Source: Chromatiaceae bacterium
GTDB taxonomy: Bacteria; Pseudomonadota; Gammaproteobacteria; Chromatiales; Chromatiaceae
Direction: 5' to 3'
DNA length: 64,000 bases
Assembly (NCBI GenBank): GCA_024235215.1
Contig: JACKMU010000003.1
Span: forward strand, 310,001 to 374,000
Below, piece after piece: positions 51,250 to 60,918 of this stretch (positions are counted from its first letter, which is position 1; every line of letters starts with the position of its first letter). Under the pieces are notes generated by a model. The model saw nothing but the letters and a program-made list of their open reading frames with translations, had not been told where the DNA came from and did not search any database. Position numbers and translations under genes: made by a program.

Positions 51250-51956
51250 TGGGGTGCAGCTTCACCACCGTGATTGGTCAGATAAGAGAGGATGTCATCC
51301 ATCATGCGATTTATGGCAAAATAGGACGCATCCTCGGCCGACAGAATCTCCTGTTCACTCTGGATATAACGGGCGGGGATCAGTTCATCACGACAATTTT
51401 CAATGATCGATCGCGCCGATTCCTTCGTCGTCTCCAGATGAAACTGCAGGCCGATAACTGAGTCGTCAATCTGAAACGCCTGATTTTCACAACCGCTGCT
51501 TCCGGCGATGCGAACTGCGCCGGGGGGTAGATCAAAAGTCTCGCCATGCCAGTGAAAAACCTCGATCACAGAAGGAAAACAGAACGGTACACGCTCCGAC
51601 GAAGCGATGCCCTGTATTGGAAACCAACCGATCTCCTTCTGTGCATTTGGATAGACCCGTGCTCCCAGCGCGCTCGCGATAAGCTGTGCGCCGAGGCAGA
51701 CACCAAGAACTCGCTTTCCCGACTGTACGGCAGTGCGGATAAACGATTTTTCTGCAACCAGCCAGGGATAGATCGCCTCGTCATTCACGCTCATCGGGCC
51801 ACCCATCACCACCAGCAGGTCGATCTGCTCCAGATCCGGCAGCTCTGAAAATTCATAAAAGCGGGTCGCAGTTATCTGATAGCCGTTCGCGACTAGCCAC
51901 GCCTGGACACTGCCAAGCCCTTCGAACGGAACATGCTGAAAGTAGTGCGCGCGCAT
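51234..51956 (-). CDS. Class I glutamine amidotransferase-like protein
   Basis: From the ATG at 51956 the product is 240 residues. The catalytic Cys is in V-C-L-G-A-Q-L-I-A (about 83) and the His/Glu pair in L-Q-F-H-L-E-T-T (about 175-180), so the triad is complete. It resembles stand-alone GATase1 proteins such as those annotated as GMP-synthase-like. The frame continues 24 codons upstream into a Cys/Trp-rich stretch overlapping the preceding gene, which is rejected. The amination target is unknown. Confidence 0.87.
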   Translation of the reverse strand: MRAHYFQHVPFEGLGSVQAWLVANGYQITATRFYEFSELPDLEQIDLLVVMGGPMSVNDEAIYPWLVAEKSFIRTAVQSGKRVLGVCLGAQLIASALGARVYPNAQKEIGWFPIQGIASSERVPFCFPSVIEVFHWHGETFDLPPGAVRIAGSSGCENQAFQIDDSVIGLQFHLETTKESARSIIENCRDELIPARYIQSEQEILSAEDASYFAINRMMDDILSYLTNHGGEAAPQCGLL

Positions 51957-51984
51957 AAAATCACTCCACTGCTGATTTACTGGG

Positions 51985-52464
51985 CTACGATCCGGCCAGC
52001 CGCAACAGAGCCAATGATGCGATTGCATTCCCGCCGCTGATATCCGGTGTAATGGCCACCTCCAGAATCTTGACTGACGGCAGTTCCACTTGCAGATCCT
52101 CTTCCTCTATGGTTGACCCGAGCGGACTGAAATTCCACTGCTGCCTCAGTATCTCCCGCCAAGCACCTCCGTTCTCGGGCAACCAACGTAGCACAAACTC
52201 CTGCGTCCGCTCGACGCTGCATTCAACAAATTTCAGCCGGATATGCCGTAGCGTCTGCGGGCTGGTAAAAACCAGCCGAATCACCTGCTTCCCGGGTGTT
52301 ACAGCACGCCACTCTCCCTGCCTGTCAAGCAGCAATGCTGACTCAATCGGATGGTTGACATCTTCAGAGGTAATCTCCACTTCTGCCAACTCTTCGAGAT
52401 TCAGCCAATCCATATCAGCAGGTGTCTGCCTGGGTTGAGCAGCTGTAATGATTCGCTTACGCAT
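51985..52464 (-). CDS. Hypothetical beta-sandwich (discoidin-like) protein
   Basis: A 159-residue soluble protein. The part after residue 40 has the pattern of a carbohydrate-binding or discoidin (F5/8 type C)-like sandwich: I-R-L-V-F-T-S-P-Q-T-L-R-H-I-R-L-K-F followed by T-Q-E-F-V-L-R-W and a terminal hydrophobic strand. There is no signal peptide, so an intracellular role is likely. It is 28 bases upstream of the amidotransferase gene in the same direction. The fold is a tentative reading. Confidence 0.6.
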   Translation of the reverse strand: MRKRIITAAQPRQTPADMDWLNLEELAEVEITSEDVNHPIESALLLDRQGEWRAVTPGKQVIRLVFTSPQTLRHIRLKFVECSVERTQEFVLRWLPENGGAWREILRQQWNFSPLGSTIEEEDLQVELPSVKILEVAITPDISGGNAIASLALLRLAGS

Positions 52465-53261
52465 AGCGTTGATTCCCTGTTCCACCGCATTCCCGTTATC
52501 TTTCAGACGAAATCGGCAAAAGCCTCAAGCTGCTGCAGATACCGCCACGCTCCAGCTCCAACAACTCCATTCAAAGCATCATCTACTGCCAATCCTGAAG
52601 AGGCGGGTGGTTAAACCAAGTTTATCATGGATGCCCTCACTATCAGAGAATATACATACGCTCATGAGTTTCAGTACCGCAGCGGATGAGCTGAATGGAG
52701 CACCAGCCACGATCGGTTTTGTGGTTGGTACCCGGTACCAGCTTCAGAACTTGCCGTTGCTCACTTGCCTCTGCGCGTTCCGGCTGACAGCCGCAACTCG
52801 CATCCATTTCTGAGCAAACCGGGTCGACGTAATCTCCCAATGTTTGAGCGACTCACTGATGGTTCGAATCGACACTTTTACGATCAATCCACCTTTGGCC
52901 GAAAAGTGACCAGCAACGACTTTCTTTCGTCTGGTGTGTCTGTCCATGCCCCACGGCCAAGATAGACCGGATATCTCAAACTTCGTGTAGCCGGGCCAAT
53001 AAACTGAACGAGTCCGGCACGCAACCAGGTGCTGCACCAAATCCAGTACAAACAGCGCCTGTTTATCTCATATAAATCATTCAACCCGATAGGTTGGAGT
53101 GTGAAGAAATATCGGTTTCAGGTTCTTTGGCGGAATTGATTACGCCTACTTACTCCATGATTTTGAAGTGAAATAAAAGGCTAAAGTATTGCTGGTACGG
53201 TCCGAAGCCTGTATTCAGGTAAGATAATTCCTCAGAATGACAACTGGCTGACTGCAGCAAG
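52465..53261. other. Gene-free region
   Basis: About 800 bases. Frames on either strand are short, overlapping and without ribosome-binding sites. The right end (about 53100-53240) is AT-rich and probably carries the promoter of the GMC dehydrogenase pair. Confidence 0.4.
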
Positions 53262-54893
53262 GTGATTACTATCGATACCGTTCAAAACATCGCAGACATA
53301 TTGGTCATAGGTACCGGATGGACGGGATCTATCATTGTTGACCACTTTGTACGTCAGGGCTTAAAAGTTCATGTTTTAGAGATGGGTGCGGATAAATTGT
53401 ACTCCCCCGGATCATTTTTGAATGGTTGGGTGGAGCGGGCGGAAATGCGCGAAGAACAAGGTCACTACGTTACCCGCAACAACTGGCAAAACGCTGCACT
53501 CTATGATGACCTGGTCACTATCGAGAATAAACAGCCACATTGGCGTTTCAATTACAACATGAAGCGGGGTTACGGTGGCAGCGGGGCTGTTTGGAGCGGC
53601 AGATGCTGGCGCATGCTGCCTGATGACTTTATCACCGCCAGTAGATTTAATTACGGGCAGGATTGGCCGATCCGCTACGAAGATCTGGTTCCGTATTATG
53701 AAGTCTTTGAGCAGCGCTTCGGTGTTGGCGGTCCCATGCATACACCAGATTGGCCATGGAAGAACAGTTTTGTTTACCCCAGTTTCAAACAATCCTACCT
53801 GGATCAGATCATCGCTAAAGCTGTTGCCCCCCACTTCACTCTGGTACCTACAGCTAACGCAGTAAAAAATATTCCGGGGGATGGCGGCTGTCTAGGCTTC
53901 GATACCTGCGTTCAGCATTGCCCCACGAACGCGCTTTACAGACCATACCTTCACCTGATCGAACCACATAGAAAAAGGGAGAACCTATTTTTTACCTTTA
54001 ATGCTGTCGTAAATTGCCTTGAAGCCGGGAGTGAAGGGGATATTCGCACTGTTGGATACATCGATAAACAGAGCAAAGAGCAGAAGTTCGTCAGTGGGAA
54101 AAAGGTATTTCTTTGCGGAAATACGATCGAAAATCTACGAATATTACTAAACTCCAAAAATGTTTTCGGCACGGAAATCTGCAATACGTCTGGTCTGTTG
54201 GGTAGAAAATTTGCTTCGCACGGTGCCGTTGTATTTGATATTGAGACAACTGAACCACTTTATGTAGGACGTGGCCGCAGTACAACCTCCGCGGCAATTA
54301 ATACGGCCGTTCACCGAAGCCAGGCTGTCAACAGCTATATGCTGGAAGTTTTTAACTTTGACTGGGGTGTAGGGAAAAGCTGTGATACCCAACTCTTGTC
54401 ATTAAGAAAAAAAGAAAACAGTTGGGGGCGAAAACTATTCGAGCGAGCGCCATTATTGAACCATAGAACTAAATTGTCAGTCATCTTTGAGATTGAAATG
54501 CGCAATGAAAACAGAGTTTCATTGTCCTCTATGACCGATGAATATGGCATTCCCTATGCTTTGGTAGATTTCAAGCTTGGAGGCAGAGATATCGCGACCT
54601 ACAATGCAATCCGTGAGATTCAAGCTGCGATAAAAACCTCACCATTGGTAGCAAAAATCGACAAAGTAGGTCATGGACTTAATGGTAATCACCCCATGGG
54701 TGGATACTGCATGGGAAAAGATCCTGATAGCTCTGTTGTAAACGAATTCAGTCGCTCACATGACTTTTCCAATCTCTACATACTTGGGGGAGGCGCATTC
54801 AGTAGCACCTCTTGTTTCAATCCAACACAAACAATTGCTGCACTGGCTTTAAAGTGCTTGGATGACCCGTTGTTGAGAGCAAACAATGTCTAA
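53262..54893 (+). CDS. GMC-family FAD dehydrogenase with 3Fe-4S-type Cys motif
   Basis: A 543-residue flavoprotein. The N-terminal FAD motif is V-I-G-T-G-W-T-G-S (about 15-23); the active-site His is in N-H-P-M-G-G and the C-terminal Asn in N-P-T-Q-T-I. Cys210, Cys216 and Cys220 form C-x5-C-x3-C, the arrangement that binds a [3Fe-4S] cluster in FAD-dependent glucose and fructose dehydrogenases. The GTG start at 53262 is tentative. The gene overlaps its Tat-signal partner by eight bases. The usual third subunit, a multiheme cytochrome c, is not adjacent. Base composition looks more AT-rich than the neighbours, suggesting transfer. The sugar or alcohol substrate is unknown. Confidence 0.88.
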   Translation: MITIDTVQNIADILVIGTGWTGSIIVDHFVRQGLKVHVLEMGADKLYSPGSFLNGWVERAEMREEQGHYVTRNNWQNAALYDDLVTIENKQPHWRFNYNMKRGYGGSGAVWSGRCWRMLPDDFITASRFNYGQDWPIRYEDLVPYYEVFEQRFGVGGPMHTPDWPWKNSFVYPSFKQSYLDQIIAKAVAPHFTLVPTANAVKNIPGDGGCLGFDTCVQHCPTNALYRPYLHLIEPHRKRENLFFTFNAVVNCLEAGSEGDIRTVGYIDKQSKEQKFVSGKKVFLCGNTIENLRILLNSKNVFGTEICNTSGLLGRKFASHGAVVFDIETTEPLYVGRGRSTTSAAINTAVHRSQAVNSYMLEVFNFDWGVGKSCDTQLLSLRKKENSWGRKLFERAPLLNHRTKLSVIFEIEMRNENRVSLSSMTDEYGIPYALVDFKLGGRDIATYNAIREIQAAIKTSPLVAKIDKVGHGLNGNHPMGGYCMGKDPDSSVVNEFSRSHDFSNLYILGGGAFSSTSCFNPTQTIAALALKCLDDPLLRANNV

Positions 54894-55398
54894 CCGTCGA
54901 ATTTTTTTACTTGGAACCCTAGGGCTTGCGTCGCTGGCGGTAGCTGTAAAAGTAAATTTTTTGAATGTTAACTATCTGATCAGTCGCCCAAGTGACGAGC
55001 TGGATTATTCGGACTACATTTTTTTTCGAACACTGTTGCCATTTGAACATCGATTGAGCAATGAAGAACTCTCCTCACTGATGTCGGATTTTTCCAGACT
55101 GCTGAATAGATCTGGCTATTCTCATTTGAGACAAACCTTTACCGATAACCTGCCGGAACATCGTTTAAGACTTGGGTTGGTTCTGCTTAGCGATTCGGAA
55201 AAATCTATTGAAAGCATTCTTTCAACAAACGGACTCAAAGATTCCATGAACTCGTTCTTGGACGAATTTTATGCAGTAGCAATCCGCTACAAATCTCTTT
55301 TGGATACTGTATTTCCCCAAGGCTTTATCGCCGATGGTACACCGTCACTTGACTGGAGCAGCTACGACCAACCGCCGAGGATCAAGGTATCCACCTGA
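54886..55398 (+). CDS. Small Tat-signal partner of the GMC dehydrogenase
   Basis: A 170-residue protein starting M-S-N-R-R-I-F-L-L-G-T-L-G-L-A, a twin-arginine signal. The rest is helical and resembles the gamma subunit (gluconate 2-dehydrogenase subunit 3 type) of membrane sugar dehydrogenases. This subunit escorts the catalytic subunit, which lacks its own signal, through the Tat system. The start overlaps the GMC gene by eight bases. In known complexes it is usually encoded before the catalytic subunit; here it is after. Confidence 0.78.
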   Translation: MSNRRIFLLGTLGLASLAVAVKVNFLNVNYLISRPSDELDYSDYIFFRTLLPFEHRLSNEELSSLMSDFSRLLNRSGYSHLRQTFTDNLPEHRLRLGLVLLSDSEKSIESILSTNGLKDSMNSFLDEFYAVAIRYKSLLDTVFPQGFIADGTPSLDWSSYDQPPRIKVST

Positions 55399-55935
55399 TA
55401 AATGCTTCCGATCCAACACTCTGTTAGCAGACTATGACCAAACCTGATCCGTCATCAGATCATGGAGTTAAAGCAGAACGCCGTGATGGTGTGTCTTGGG
55501 GACTAGCAATCTTATCGATGCGAAGTGGAGCGAAACGAAACCATTTGCCTGACACCGCCCAACCAGGTCGTGGATGAGAACGAAATCAACAGAGCGGGAT
55601 CACTGGTGGGCCATGTCCGGTACCACTGCGATTCCCCGGCAAACACTTGCATACAGCAGGCAGATCCCGACCGGTGACAATTATTAAACCAGTGGCGACA
55701 CCACCATCACTGTACCACCCTGCGTCAAGGATCCAACCCCGGATGGACGACACTGCCTTACTCGCTCCATTTTCATCAACGAGCAGGTAGCCGACATGAG
55801 AAAAGGGCGTAAATTTTTTACCCGCAATGGAGAGTTGCAGCAAAGTATCACCGCCGATGTCTGTACCGGCAGCTGCCGGCGAGAGAATCGCAACTGGTTC
55901 GAGCTATTCAGTGAATGCTGCGAAAATCAGTTACA
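55399..55935. other. Gene-free region downstream of the GMC pair
   Basis: About 540 bases with no supported gene. No CxxCH-encoding frame is present, so the missing cytochrome subunit is not hidden here. Short frames on the minus strand (55586-55893) are likely chance or remnant. Confidence 0.45.
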
Positions 55936-57081
55936 TCAAGTGTCTGGCTCCAGCCGCACCAGGCGTCCATTGGATGCGTCGGTCAGCAAATAGAGCAGTC
56001 CCTCGGGACCGCTGCGGACATCGCGAATACGTCCGAGCTGACCACGTAACAACCGCTCCTCTTTCACCACCTCACCGTCCACCATCTCCAGGCGGACCAA
56101 CAACTGAAATTTCAGCGAACCGATAAAAAGACTACCGCGCCACTGGGGAAATCGGTCACCATCGTAGAAAGTCATGCCGGAGGGGGCAATCGAAGGGACC
56201 CAATAGTAGATTGGCTGGACCATTCCGGGCTTATGTGTACCCTCCCCGATCCGTGTACCGATGCCGTAGTTGACGCCGTAAGTGATCACCGGCCAGCCGT
56301 AGTTGCGCCCAGCCTGCAGCAGGTTCAACTCATCCCCACCCTGAGGACCGTGTTCATGCAGCCAGAGTTCGCCGGTCAGAGGATGCAGCGTCATGCCCTG
56401 GGGGTTGCGGTGTCCATAGCTGTAGATCTCCGGTCGGGCGTCCGCCCGGCCGACGAACGGGTTGTCCGCGGGAACGCGCCCGTCGTCGTGCAGCCGAATC
56501 ACAGAACCGGCATGGTCGTCGAGACGCTGGGCGCGATCCTTGTCGCCGCGGTCACCGATGGTGAAATAGAGGAAGCCCGCCCGATCGAATACCAGCCGGG
56601 ATCCGAAATGGAAGCCGGTCATCGAACCGATATTGAGACGAAACAGCACCTCCAGATCGCGCAGTTGCATACCATCCAGACGAGCTCGCGCCACACGCGT
56701 CCCCATGCCATCGGTATCGAAAGCGACGTAGGAGAAATAGATCCAACCGTTTTCCCGATAGTTGGGATGCAGCACGATATCCAACAGCCCACCTTGACCA
56801 CTCGCGGTGATCTCTGGCAAGCCGGCAACCGGCTCGGGATTGAGTACGCCATCCTCTATCAACCGCAACCGCCCTGGCCGTTCAGTCACCAGCATGCGGC
56901 CGTCAGGCAGAAAGGCGAGCCCCCAGGGATGTTCCAGGCCCTCGCAGATTGTCACCACCCGAAAACCGGACGAATCGACATAGTCGGGCTCCAACCGCTG
57001 CGCACCGGCAACTGGATGCAACGGCGGTAAAAGCAGCAGTAGCAACGTCAGTCGGAGCAACAATCCTGGTAACTGCTTCAT
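55936..57081 (-). CDS. PQQ-dependent sugar dehydrogenase (soluble aldose dehydrogenase, YliI-like)
   Basis: From the ATG at 57081 (preceded by AAGGTGG) the product is 381 residues with a signal peptide (about 1-26). The six-blade beta-propeller pattern is clear: H-P-W-G-L-A-F-L-P-D-G (about 51-61), G-Q-G-G-L-L-D-I, F-G-S-R-L-V-F, H-R-N-P-Q-G, H-E-H-G-P-Q-G-G-D-E-L-N, and P-S-I-A-P-S-G-M-T-F-Y. It oxidises aldoses in the periplasm with pyrroloquinoline quinone. PQQ synthesis genes are not in the window. Confidence 0.88.
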   Translation of the reverse strand: MKQLPGLLLRLTLLLLLLPPLHPVAGAQRLEPDYVDSSGFRVVTICEGLEHPWGLAFLPDGRMLVTERPGRLRLIEDGVLNPEPVAGLPEITASGQGGLLDIVLHPNYRENGWIYFSYVAFDTDGMGTRVARARLDGMQLRDLEVLFRLNIGSMTGFHFGSRLVFDRAGFLYFTIGDRGDKDRAQRLDDHAGSVIRLHDDGRVPADNPFVGRADARPEIYSYGHRNPQGMTLHPLTGELWLHEHGPQGGDELNLLQAGRNYGWPVITYGVNYGIGTRIGEGTHKPGMVQPIYYWVPSIAPSGMTFYDGDRFPQWRGSLFIGSLKFQLLVRLEMVDGEVVKEERLLRGQLGRIRDVRSGPEGLLYLLTDASNGRLVRLEPDT

Positions 57082-57115
57082 ACCCACCTTTCCCTCGACA
57101 GATCCTAACAAACGT

Positions 57116-58594
57116 TCAACGACGCCCACCAAAGAGCGAACCCAGTACCCCGCGAATCAACTGGCGACCTATCTGGGTACCAACAGCGCGGGCCGCACTC
57201 TTGAAGAAGGACTCGGTAACCGTTTGACGCTGGCGCCCACCGCTCTGCCGACGAGCCTTGGCAAGTGCCTCCTCCTGATTCTTCGCCACTTCGGCGCTGT
57301 GCTGCTCCCGCGCCAACTGCTCCGCACGTGAGAGGAGTATTTCATGCGCCGATTCGCGGTCTATCGGCGTATCATAAACTCCAGCCACCAGCGAATTCGT
57401 CATCATCTGACTGCGCTCCGCATCGGTGATCGGCCCCATTTTACTGCGCGGTGGCCGAATCAGCGTGCGTTGCACTACTGTCGGCTGCCCTTTGGCGTCC
57501 AGTGTGGAGACCAGTGCCTCGCCTACTCCCAATTCGGTGATCACCTGCCGGGTGTCAAGCTGCGGATTTGGCCTGAAGGTCTCCGCCGCCGCCTTTACCG
57601 CTTTCTGATCGCGTGGTGTGAAGGCGCGCAGCGCATGTTGCACCCGGTTGCCAAGCTGCCCCAGTACTTTGTCTGGCACATCCATCGGGTTCTGTGTGAC
57701 AAAATAGACACCCACTCCTTTGGAACGAATCAGACGCACCACCTGCTCCACTTTATCGATCAGGATCTCCGGTGCATCGTCGAAAAGCAGATGCGCTTCG
57801 TCGAAGAAGAGCACCAGCCGTGGTTTCTCCTGATCACCCACTTCCGGCATCGTTTCGAACAGCTCTGCCAGCAGCCACAGTAGAAAAGTGCCGTACAGGA
57901 GCGGTGCCTTCATCAACTGCTCAGAGGCGAGCAGGTTGATGACTCCCAGACCCGACTCATCGGTCTGCAGCATATCCTGGAGATTGAGCGCCGGCTCCCC
58001 AAACAGCTTTAGGCCGCCCTGCTCCTCCAGCACCAGCAGACGGCGCTGAATGGCGCCCACGCTGGCAGCAGAGATGTTGCCGTAGAGAGTACGGAATTCG
58101 CCGGCGTTCTCGGCTACGAACTGGAGCATCGCGCGCAAATCCTTGAGATCGAGCAGTAGCCAGCCGTTATCGTCGGCAACCCGGAACACCAGCGTGAGCA
58201 CACCCTGTTGGGTTTCGTTCAGGTTGAGCAGTCGCGACAGCAGCAGTGGCCCCATGTCGGTAATGGTAGCGCGCACCGGATGACCCTGCTCTCCGAACAC
58301 GTCCCAGAAGGTAACCGGAAAGCCCTGGAAGCTGAAATCCTGTAGCCCGATTCGATCCACCCGCTCCTGAACCTTCGGATGTGCTTTTCCCGACTGGCTG
58401 ATGCCGGAGAGGTCGCCCTTCACGTCGGAGAGAAAGACCGGCACGCCCATACGGCTGAACTCTTCGGCCAGTCCCTGCAGGGTGATGGTCTTGCCGGTGC
58501 CAGTGGCACCCGCTATCAGGCCGTGACGGTTGGCCATTTTCGGCAGCAGTGCCACCTGCTCACCGGCAGCGCCGATAATGATAGGATTTGGCAT
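57116..58594 (-). CDS. HerA-like ATPase, DUF853/YjgR type
   Basis: A 492-residue cytoplasmic P-loop ATPase with Walker A G-A-T-G-T-G-K-T (about 29-36), Walker B L-V-L-F-F-D-E-A-H-L-L-F-D-D (about 261-274) and the R-S-K-G-V-G-V-Y-F-V-T-Q-N-P segment. The D-V-K-G-D-L-S-G motif after Walker A is typical of YjgR. The role is unknown; members are widespread and not clearly tied to DNA end processing. The C-terminus is Arg/Gly-rich. It lies 34 bases upstream of the sugar dehydrogenase start. Confidence 0.9.
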   Translation of the reverse strand: MPNPIIIGAAGEQVALLPKMANRHGLIAGATGTGKTITLQGLAEEFSRMGVPVFLSDVKGDLSGISQSGKAHPKVQERVDRIGLQDFSFQGFPVTFWDVFGEQGHPVRATITDMGPLLLSRLLNLNETQQGVLTLVFRVADDNGWLLLDLKDLRAMLQFVAENAGEFRTLYGNISAASVGAIQRRLLVLEEQGGLKLFGEPALNLQDMLQTDESGLGVINLLASEQLMKAPLLYGTFLLWLLAELFETMPEVGDQEKPRLVLFFDEAHLLFDDAPEILIDKVEQVVRLIRSKGVGVYFVTQNPMDVPDKVLGQLGNRVQHALRAFTPRDQKAVKAAAETFRPNPQLDTRQVITELGVGEALVSTLDAKGQPTVVQRTLIRPPRSKMGPITDAERSQMMTNSLVAGVYDTPIDRESAHEILLSRAEQLAREQHSAEVAKNQEEALAKARRQSGGRQRQTVTESFFKSAARAVGTQIGRQLIRGVLGSLFGGRR

Positions 58595-58642
58595 TTTCGC
58601 TCCTTTTTGCTCTCTTAGCCTGGGTTGGAACAGATCAGAAGT

Positions 58643-60205
58643 TCAGCGGCCGGCATATATTCTGGCCAACCCCATCGGTCCGCTGTTAAAAATCCGTTCA
58701 TCCATCTGTCGCAAAGTGTCGCTTATCTCCGGCTGGAACGCCATCTGATCGAGTACATCGCGCTGCAGATCGACACCGGGTGCTATCTCGGTCAACTCCA
58801 GCCCGGTCGCGGCAAGCCGGAAAACCGCGCGCTCGGTGATGAACATCACCTGCTGTCCGCGTCCCAGACAGTAACGGCCGTTGTAGGTGAGATGTTGCAC
58901 CCGTTCCACGAATTTGCTGCTGCTGCCTTCGCTGCGGATCTCCATCCGCCCATTTCCCACCCAAATATCCAGATTACCTGAGGTGAAGGTGCCGAGAAAA
59001 TAGACCTTTTTCGCCGTCTGACTGATATTGATAAAGCCGCCGGCACCAGGCATGCGCGGGCCGAAACGACTGACATTGACATTCCCCTGGGCATCCGCTT
59101 CGGCCAACCCAAGAAACGCCTGATCGAGTCCTCCGCCATCATAAAAATCGAACTGTGACGGCTGATCGATAATAGCTTCGGGATTGGCGACTGCACCGAA
59201 GCTGAGTCCACCAGCGGGCACCCCACCAATGCCACCCGGCTCCACGGTCAGCGTTACCCGATCGAGCACCCGCTCTTCGTTTGCCACTGACGCCACCGCC
59301 TCGGGCATGCCAATGCCGAGATTGACCACAGCACCAGACTCCAGCTCCATCGCCGCCCGCCGGCCGATCACCTTGCGCGCATTCAACGTCAGTTTGGGAA
59401 TGCTATCCACAGGTGTGGTCACTTCTCCGGTATACGCAGGATTGTAAACTTCGCCAAAAGTCTGCAGATGCTGGCCCTCCTGTGCCACCACTACGAAATC
59501 CACCAGGATGCCGGGCAGACGCACCAGTTGGGGTGAAAGATGATGCTGCTCGGTGACCCGCTCTACCTGCACCAACACCTTGCCACCGCTGTTCCTCACT
59601 GCCTGGGCGACGGCCAGCACTTCCAGCGTCAATGCTTCGCGCTCCATGGTAATGTTGCCGCGTGGATCGGCGGTGGTGCCACGCAGCAGCGCGATGTTGA
59701 TTGGAAAAGCTCTGTACAGCAGATATTCGGTGTCATCTATCCTGATCAACTCGACCAGATCCTGTTGCGTGGCGCTGTTTATCTTGCCCCCTTCATAGCG
59801 CGGATCAACGAAAGTGTGCAGCCCTACATGGGTGAGCGTTCCTGGTTTGCCCGCAGCGATATCCCGATAAAGGTGGGTGATCACCCCTTGTGGCAGGTTG
59901 TAGGCTTCGATCCGGTTCTCGTGCGCCAGTCTGCCCAGTTTCGGTGCCAATCCCCAGTGGCCACCCACCACCCGCTTGAGCATACCTTCGTGGCCGAAGT
60001 GGTTGACCCCCCGCTCCCCGCCATCCCCCTGACCAGCGCCATAGACCAGCGTCAGCCCAGCCGGTTCGCCGCTCTCCAGGAAGCGCCGTTCCAGTGCGAT
60101 CGCGAGCGTCTCCGGAAACCCGGTTCCGACAAAACCACTGGTGGCTATCGTATCCCCATCCTGGATACAGGCAACCGCTTGATCGGCGGTGACTATTTTG
60201 CTCAT
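58643..60205 (-). CDS. Fused acyl-CoA:carboxylate CoA-transferase
   Basis: A 520-residue protein with both CoA-transferase halves fused: alpha (about 1-240; F-V-G-T-G-F-P-E and G-A-G-Q-G-D-G-G) and beta (about 260-520). The catalytic Glu is in T-V-E-P-G-G-I-G-G (about 324), the E-x-G-x-x-G motif. This is the family of propionate CoA-transferase and acetate CoA-transferase YdiF. It moves CoA between short-chain acyl-CoAs and carboxylates. The acyl preference cannot be read. Single gene on the minus strand. Confidence 0.9.
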   Translation of the reverse strand: MSKIVTADQAVACIQDGDTIATSGFVGTGFPETLAIALERRFLESGEPAGLTLVYGAGQGDGGERGVNHFGHEGMLKRVVGGHWGLAPKLGRLAHENRIEAYNLPQGVITHLYRDIAAGKPGTLTHVGLHTFVDPRYEGGKINSATQQDLVELIRIDDTEYLLYRAFPINIALLRGTTADPRGNITMEREALTLEVLAVAQAVRNSGGKVLVQVERVTEQHHLSPQLVRLPGILVDFVVVAQEGQHLQTFGEVYNPAYTGEVTTPVDSIPKLTLNARKVIGRRAAMELESGAVVNLGIGMPEAVASVANEERVLDRVTLTVEPGGIGGVPAGGLSFGAVANPEAIIDQPSQFDFYDGGGLDQAFLGLAEADAQGNVNVSRFGPRMPGAGGFINISQTAKKVYFLGTFTSGNLDIWVGNGRMEIRSEGSSSKFVERVQHLTYNGRYCLGRGQQVMFITERAVFRLAATGLELTEIAPGVDLQRDVLDQMAFQPEISDTLRQMDERIFNSGPMGLARIYAGR

Positions 60206-60918
60206 GACAACGTCCCCCGTTAGGCACAGTCAGAGAGGCGGTTCGAAATATCGAGTGCTTCGTGACAGGCGGCTGAATCTATACCTCTCACTGCCATCTT
60301 ACCTTGAGCGACTCAGGGATTCACATCCTCTGTAGTACGCTCGATCGCTCGGGTTACGGGGAAGTGCGGCCACTTTTCCGGTGGAGAGGGACAGAATGAG
60401 TGGACAATGCAATTGACTGAGATGGTAGAGGGGGCTCTCGGCAGAGTGCACAAATAAAAAGACCCGGAAGACCCGGGTCCATAATACTACAGCAGATTTA
60501 TTATTATTTAGTATTCTCGAGTGCCAACTCCTTGCCAACCGTCCCAAGAATCCAGCTTTGTCTACTACTATTTAAGCCGAATCAAAGGAGCCCTTGGTTA
60601 TAGAAGCTCGATGCTGCTTCGGCCAGCCTGATTGAACCAATCGCCAATCCCTTGCATCACTATTTTCTGCCAGACTGCTTTGTCAGGGTTCCTTTTGCAA
60701 TTTAAATACCACAATTTAATTTGTTAATAGTTACAAAAAGTTACCGAAACATATCACAATTCCCACGTTGGAATTGTAAATAAATTTGACACAACGAAGT
60801 AATAATTTTCCGGAAAGAAATCAAATCAAACTGAAATACCGACCTCGCCTTGCGAACCGCGGCCGATGCTTTCAGACCCACCATCCGCTGCGTACCAGTA
60901 GCCACATAGGGTAACCGA
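60206..60918. other. Intergenic region with palindrome and terminator
   Basis: About 710 bases with no supported protein gene. It contains a minus-strand terminator (60456-60479) and an eight-base inverted repeat (60756-60763 with 60770-60777, CAATTCC arms). The 280 bases between could be a small RNA on the minus strand, or the trailer of the ABC transporter operon. Confidence 0.4.
60456..60479 (-). terminator. Minus-strand Rho-independent terminator
   Basis: GACCCGG arms (60461-60467 with 60473-60479) around a five-base loop, followed on the minus strand by five Ts, then ATTT. It could end the yadGH-type transcript (450 bases upstream) or an unannotated RNA. Confidence 0.7.

Noticed and set aside
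55586..55893. Minus-strand frames downstream of the GMC pair, considered as the missing cytochrome or a beta-repeat remnant
   Set aside because: No CxxCH motif, no signal peptide and no repeat pattern strong enough to support a gene.
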